Positions 7,776 to 10,410 of a stretch of 10,410 bases of DNA are shown here, piece by piece (position 1 is the first letter of the stretch; every line of letters begins with the position of its first letter). The DNA is from CAZYWA01 sp964650975 [NCBI: uncultured bacterium] (GTDB lineage: Bacteria > JADJOY01): the NCBI GenBank assembly GCA_964650975.1, contig CAZYWA010000259.1, positions 1-10,410 of the forward strand, given 5' to 3'. The position numbers were made by a program, and so were the translations under genes. The notes beneath the pieces were generated by a model that saw only the letters and a program-made list of their open reading frames with translations, did not search any database and had not been told where the DNA came from.

Positions 7776-8758
7776 GGGACGACGCTCGCCGCGAGGCTCG
7801 CGCTGACCGCGTGGCACCACGCGCGATGGTCGCGGGCGTGGCTGGACATGGCCGGCACCACGTCGTGGCACTGCGGCATCGCGACCGGACAGCGATTCGT
7901 GAACCGGCAGCCCGGCGGCCACTCGGCGGGCGGCGGCACCACGCCCGCGATCTCGTAGAGCTTCTCGCCGCGTCGCGCTCGCGCAGGGATCGATCGCACC
8001 AGGCCCTGGGTGTAAGGGTGGAGTGGCGCGTCGACCACGTCGCGCGTGGTGCCGGTCTCGACGATGTTTCCCGCGTACATCACCGCGACCCGGTCGGCGA
8101 GCTCGCTCACCACGCCGAGGTCGTGGGTGATGAGCACGATCGCCATGCCGAGGTCGCGGCGCAGGTCGCGCAAGAGCTCGAGAATCTGCGCCTGGATGGT
8201 GACGTCGAGCGCGGTGGTGGGCTCGTCGGCGATCAGCACCTTGGGGTGGGTGGCGAGCGCCATCGCGATCATGACCCGCTGCTTCAGGCCGCCGGAGAGC
8301 TGGTGCGGATAGGCCTCGAAGCGCTGCTCGGGATCGGGAATGCCGACGCGCTTGAAGAGCGCCACCGTGCGGTCGCGCGCCGCGGCGCCGCTCACCTTCT
8401 CGTGGAGCTGGATCGCCTCGACCACCTGCGCGCCCGCCTGCACCACCGGGTTCAGGCTCGTCATCGGCTCCTGGAAGATCATCGCGATGTCGGCGCCGCG
8501 CACCGCGCGCATCTCGTTGACCGAGAGCTCGAGCAGGTTGCGGCCGTCGAGGACGATCGAGCCCTCGTCGATCCGGCCCGGCTTGGGCACCAGCCGGAGC
8601 AGCGACAGCGCCGTCATCGACTTGCCGCAACCGGACTCGCCGACGAGTGCGAACACCTCGCTGCGCCCCAGCGTGAAGTCGACGTGGTCGACGATCGGGA
8701 TGCGCCGGCCCTCGATGGGAAACGTGGTGGTGAGGCCGGAAACCGTGAGCAGGCTCAT
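7772..8758 (-). CDS. oppD: Oligopeptide/dipeptide ABC transporter ATPase, OppD/DppD type (first copy)
   Basis: 328 residues. Walker A GESGCGKS (40-47), Q-loop [11 protein letters not shown] (94-104), signature LSGGLKQR (154-161), Walker [13 protein letters not shown] (174-185), H-switch ITHD (210-213), [12 protein letters not shown] (247-258), and four tail Cys at 284, 290, 297 and 315. The start is ATG at 8758, 24 bp after the oppC stop, with only a weak GGGA upstream. The order oppB-oppC-oppD-oppF is the classic layout for peptide, nickel and related importers. All catalytic motifs are intact. It pairs with the OppF product encoded immediately downstream and is a paralogue of the OppD at 4415-5413. 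Confidence 0.94.
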   Translation of the reverse strand: MSLLTVSGLTTTFPIEGRRIPIVDHVDFTLGRSEVFALVGESGCGKSMTALSLLRLVPKPGRIDEGSIVLDGRNLLELSVNEMRAVRGADIAMIFQEPMTSLNPVVQAGAQVVEAIQLHEKVSGAAARDRTVALFKRVGIPDPEQRFEAYPHQLSGGLKQRVMIAMALATHPKVLIADEPTTALDVTIQAQILELLRDLRRDLGMAIVLITHDLGVVSELADRVAVMYAGNIVETGTTRDVVDAPLHPYTQGLVRSIPARARRGEKLYEIAGVVPPPAEWPPGCRFTNRCPVAMPQCHDVVPAMSSHARDHRAWCHAVSASLAASVVP

Positions 8759-8782
8759 GCGATCCCGGGGGAGGCGAACGGA

Positions 8783-9805
8783 TTACTGGTTTTCACGAAG
8801 GGTGCGAGGATCGAGGACGTCGCGGACCGCGTCGCCCACCACGTTGACGGCGAGGATCAGGACCAGGAGCGCGAGGCCGGCCGCGGTCAGGTTCCACCAG
8901 ATGATCGGCTCGCGAGCCAGCTCGTCCCGGGCGCGGTCGATCATCTGTCCCCAGCTACCGTTGACGCCGATGCCGAGCCACGAGAGCACGGCTTCCGAGA
9001 GCACCAAGCCCGAGAAGGTCAGGACGAACGTGATCACGATGAGATGCGAGAGGTTGGGCAGGATGTGACGGAACACGATCTTCACGTCGCTGACCCCGAG
9101 CGCTCGCGCCGCGTGCACGTAGTCCATCTCGCGCAGCTTGAACGTCTCGCCCCGGGCCAGGCGGCAGAAGTTCACCCAGCTCGTGACCCCGAGTGCCGCG
9201 CATACCTGAAGCGTGCCGCGCCCCAGCGCCATGATCAGCGCGATCAGCAGCAAGAGCGACGGCATCGACGCGAGTGTCGACATCAGGAAAAAGACGGCGT
9301 CGTCGATGCGCCCGCCGAGGTAGCCGGCGGACACCCCGAACAAGAGCGCGAGCGGGATCGCGATGAGGCTGGTCAATCCTCCGATGAGCAGCGCCACGCG
9401 CGCGCCCTTGAGCACCAGGTAGAGACAGTCGCGACCCAGCACGTCCGTGCCGAGCGGGTGGCGCCCGGGGTGACGCAGCGGCGCACCGCCCTCGAACTCG
9501 CCCTTCGCGAAGGGCGCCGAGTAGCTCTTCTCCTGGGTGTTCTCGTAGAGCCGATCGATCGGACTGCGCGCGTCGTGCGCGGAGACCACGTCCGCGCCCG
9601 CCGCCCCGCCCACCCAGTTCACCGAATCGACCAAGGCCACGGCGAGATAGAGCCCGATCACCGCGAGCGCCACCGGGCGGCGTCTCGCGAGCTGCCGGCA
9701 CGCGTCGAGCCACAGGGGATCCCGCCGGATCGCGCGCGCGAGCTGCAGTCCTCCCAGCAGCGCGGCCGCCACGACCGCGTCGGAGATCATCCAGCCTTCG
9801 ATCAT
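8783..9805 (-). CDS. oppC: ABC transporter permease, OppC/DppC type
   Basis: 340 residues, somewhat longer than the usual 280-310. Residues 42-64 form the first typical helix; about 65-128 is an extended outer loop ending in the family signature HPLGTDVLGRD (116-126); further membrane segments lie near 134-160, 168-194, 200-215, 252-275 and 305-325. The cytoplasmic coupling (EAA-like) loop is about 217-251 (HAARALGVSDVKIVFRHILPN), the contact with the ATPases. The C-terminus VGDAVRDVLDPR is also typical. An additional hydrophobic stretch at 7-25 precedes the normal first helix. The start is ATG at 9805; there is no in-frame alternative closer to oppB, whose stop is 52 bp upstream, and no convincing Shine-Dalgarno. 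It forms the membrane channel with OppB. It resembles a long-loop OppC group, so I would not name the solute. Confidence 0.93.
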   Translation of the reverse strand: MIEGWMISDAVVAAALLGGLQLARAIRRDPLWLDACRQLARRRPVALAVIGLYLAVALVDSVNWVGGAAGADVVSAHDARSPIDRLYENTQEKSYSAPFAKGEFEGGAPLRHPGRHPLGTDVLGRDCLYLVLKGARVALLIGGLTSLIAIPLALLFGVSAGYLGGRIDDAVFFLMSTLASMPSLLLLIALIMALGRGTLQVCAALGVTSWVNFCRLARGETFKLREMDYVHAARALGVSDVKIVFRHILPNLSHLIVITFVLTFSGLVLSEAVLSWLGIGVNGSWGQMIDRARDELAREPIIWWNLTAAGLALLVLILAVNVVGDAVRDVLDPRTLRENQ

Positions 9806-9858
9806 GTTCGACCGAGACGCGCCCGCCGCTTGGAGTGCATCGCTCCGTCGCAGCCCAT
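9802..9858 (-). other. 18-codon ORF bridging oppB and oppC
   Basis: An ATG at 9858-9856 shares its A with the oppB stop (TGATG). The frame runs 18 codons (MGCDGAMHSKRRARLGRT) to a TGA at 9804-9802 that overlaps the oppC ATG as ATGA. It could keep ribosomes moving from oppB to oppC, which lacks its own clear ribosome binding site. A peptide this short and basic may have no function of its own, and the arrangement may be chance. Confidence 0.2.
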
Positions 9859-10410
9859 CATTCGAGCCGGACCCGGGGGTCCACGAGCGCGTAGCTGACG
9901 TCGGTGACGATCTGGCCGAGCACGAACGAAAGCGCGCCGATGTACACCATCGTGCGCAGCGTCGAGAAGTCGTTGAGGTCGATGGCGTCGCGCGTGAGCG
10001 CCCCGAGCCCGGGAATGCCGAAGAAGCTCTCGAGCAGCAGGGCGCCCGTGAACAGGAACGGAATCTCGATCACCAGGTTGGTGAGCACCGGAATGAGCGC
10101 GTTACGCAGCACGTGACGGCCCATGACCCGCGCCTCGCCGCAGCCCTTGGCGCGCGCCGTGCGCACGTAGTCGCGGCTGGTTTCCTCGACGAACACCGTC
10201 CGGTAGAAGCGGATTTCCTGTCCCAGCTCCGAGAGCAGGCCCACCACCATCGGAAGTGCCACGAACCGCCCGATCACGGCGGGCGAGCGGTCGAACCCGG
10301 AGATCGGAAACCAGCGCAAGACCTTGCCGATCAGGAACTGGGCCCCGACGATGTAGAGCAGGATCGAGACGCTCATCCCCTTGATCCGGCCGACCTCGTC
10401 CTCCAGGGTC
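9858..10410 (-). CDS. oppB: ABC transporter permease, OppB/DppB type, 5' end beyond window
   Basis: The C-terminal 183 residues are visible, and the frame is open to the right edge; family members are about 300-350 residues, so roughly the N-terminal 40 percent is missing. The internal ATG at 10376 is not the likely start, because the frame continues upstream. Visible features are a membrane segment near 14-32, another near 45-62, the coupling loop SRDYVRTARAKGCGEARVM (78-96) followed by HVLRNALIPV, a membrane segment with FLFTGALLLESFFGIPGLG (118-136), a last hydrophobic stretch near 152-172, and the family-typical ending SYALVDPRVRLE. With OppC it forms the transmembrane pathway of the importer. 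It is the most upstream gene seen of unit 1; a solute-binding protein gene, if linked, would lie further right. Confidence 0.92.
   Translation of the reverse strand, partial: TLEDEVGRIKGMSVSILLYIVGAQFLIGKVLRWFPISGFDRSPAVIGRFVALPMVVGLLSELGQEIRFYRTVFVEETSRDYVRTARAKGCGEARVMGRHVLRNALIPVLTNLVIEIPFLFTGALLLESFFGIPGLGALTRDAIDLNDFSTLRTMVYIGALSFVLGQIVTDVSYALVDPRVRLE

Noticed and set aside
7776-8630. N-terminal extension of the first OppF frame
   Set aside because: It overlaps the complete OppD gene and contains no ABC motifs; the ATG at 7775 overlaps the OppD stop as ATGA and gives a normal-length protein.
7544-9898. Plus-strand open frame of 784 codons
   Set aside because: It spans the reverse of oppF, oppD and oppC, crosses several real gene boundaries and has a low-complexity charged composition, so it is a shadow of the true genes.

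Overview
The window is GC-rich, with third codon positions that are mostly G or C, and it is densely packed with genes that all read on the minus strand. I see no credible plus-strand gene, tRNA, rRNA, CRISPR array or insertion sequence. The mix of oligopeptide-type ABC transporters, a GspE-N/DUF4388 protein, an exported HEAT-repeat protein and a membrane-anchored sulfatase-like enzyme suggests a high-GC Gram-negative bacterium. It resembles Myxococcota or other deltaproteobacteria-like lineages, but this placement is inferred from gene content only.

In transcription order (right to left) there are two units. Unit 1 (10410 to 6759) is an Opp/Dpp-type ABC importer: oppB (5' end beyond the right edge), oppC, oppD and oppF. 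oppD and oppF overlap by ATGA. No solute-binding protein is visible; it would have to lie beyond the right edge or elsewhere. A 216-bp gap follows (6543-6758). It holds a strong GC hairpin, a weaker hairpin with a T-run, and then a sigma70-like promoter (TTGACT, 18-base spacer, TAGCGT with an upstream TG) facing the next unit.

Unit 2 (6542 to beyond position 1) is the unusual part. It runs in order: a cytoplasmic GspE-N/MshEN-like plus DUF4388 (PATAN) protein, a second oppD-type ATPase, a second oppF-type ATPase, an exported HEAT-repeat protein, and a multi-pass membrane protein with an alkaline-phosphatase-superfamily (sulfatase-like) domain. Junctions are a 1-bp gap, a 17-bp gap, a TGATG overlap and a GTGA overlap, so this looks like one translationally coupled operon. 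It carries two ATPases but no permease and no binding protein. The ATPases may therefore drive permeases encoded elsewhere, perhaps the OppBC next door.

The working picture, which is inference, is an oligopeptide or similar uptake system next to a second, possibly regulated ATPase pair. That pair is genetically tied to a possible nucleotide-sensing or scaffold protein and to two envelope proteins. The sulfatase-like enzyme has Thr where sulfatases carry the formylglycine-precursor Cys/Ser, and His in place of the motif's Arg, so sulfatase activity should not be assumed.
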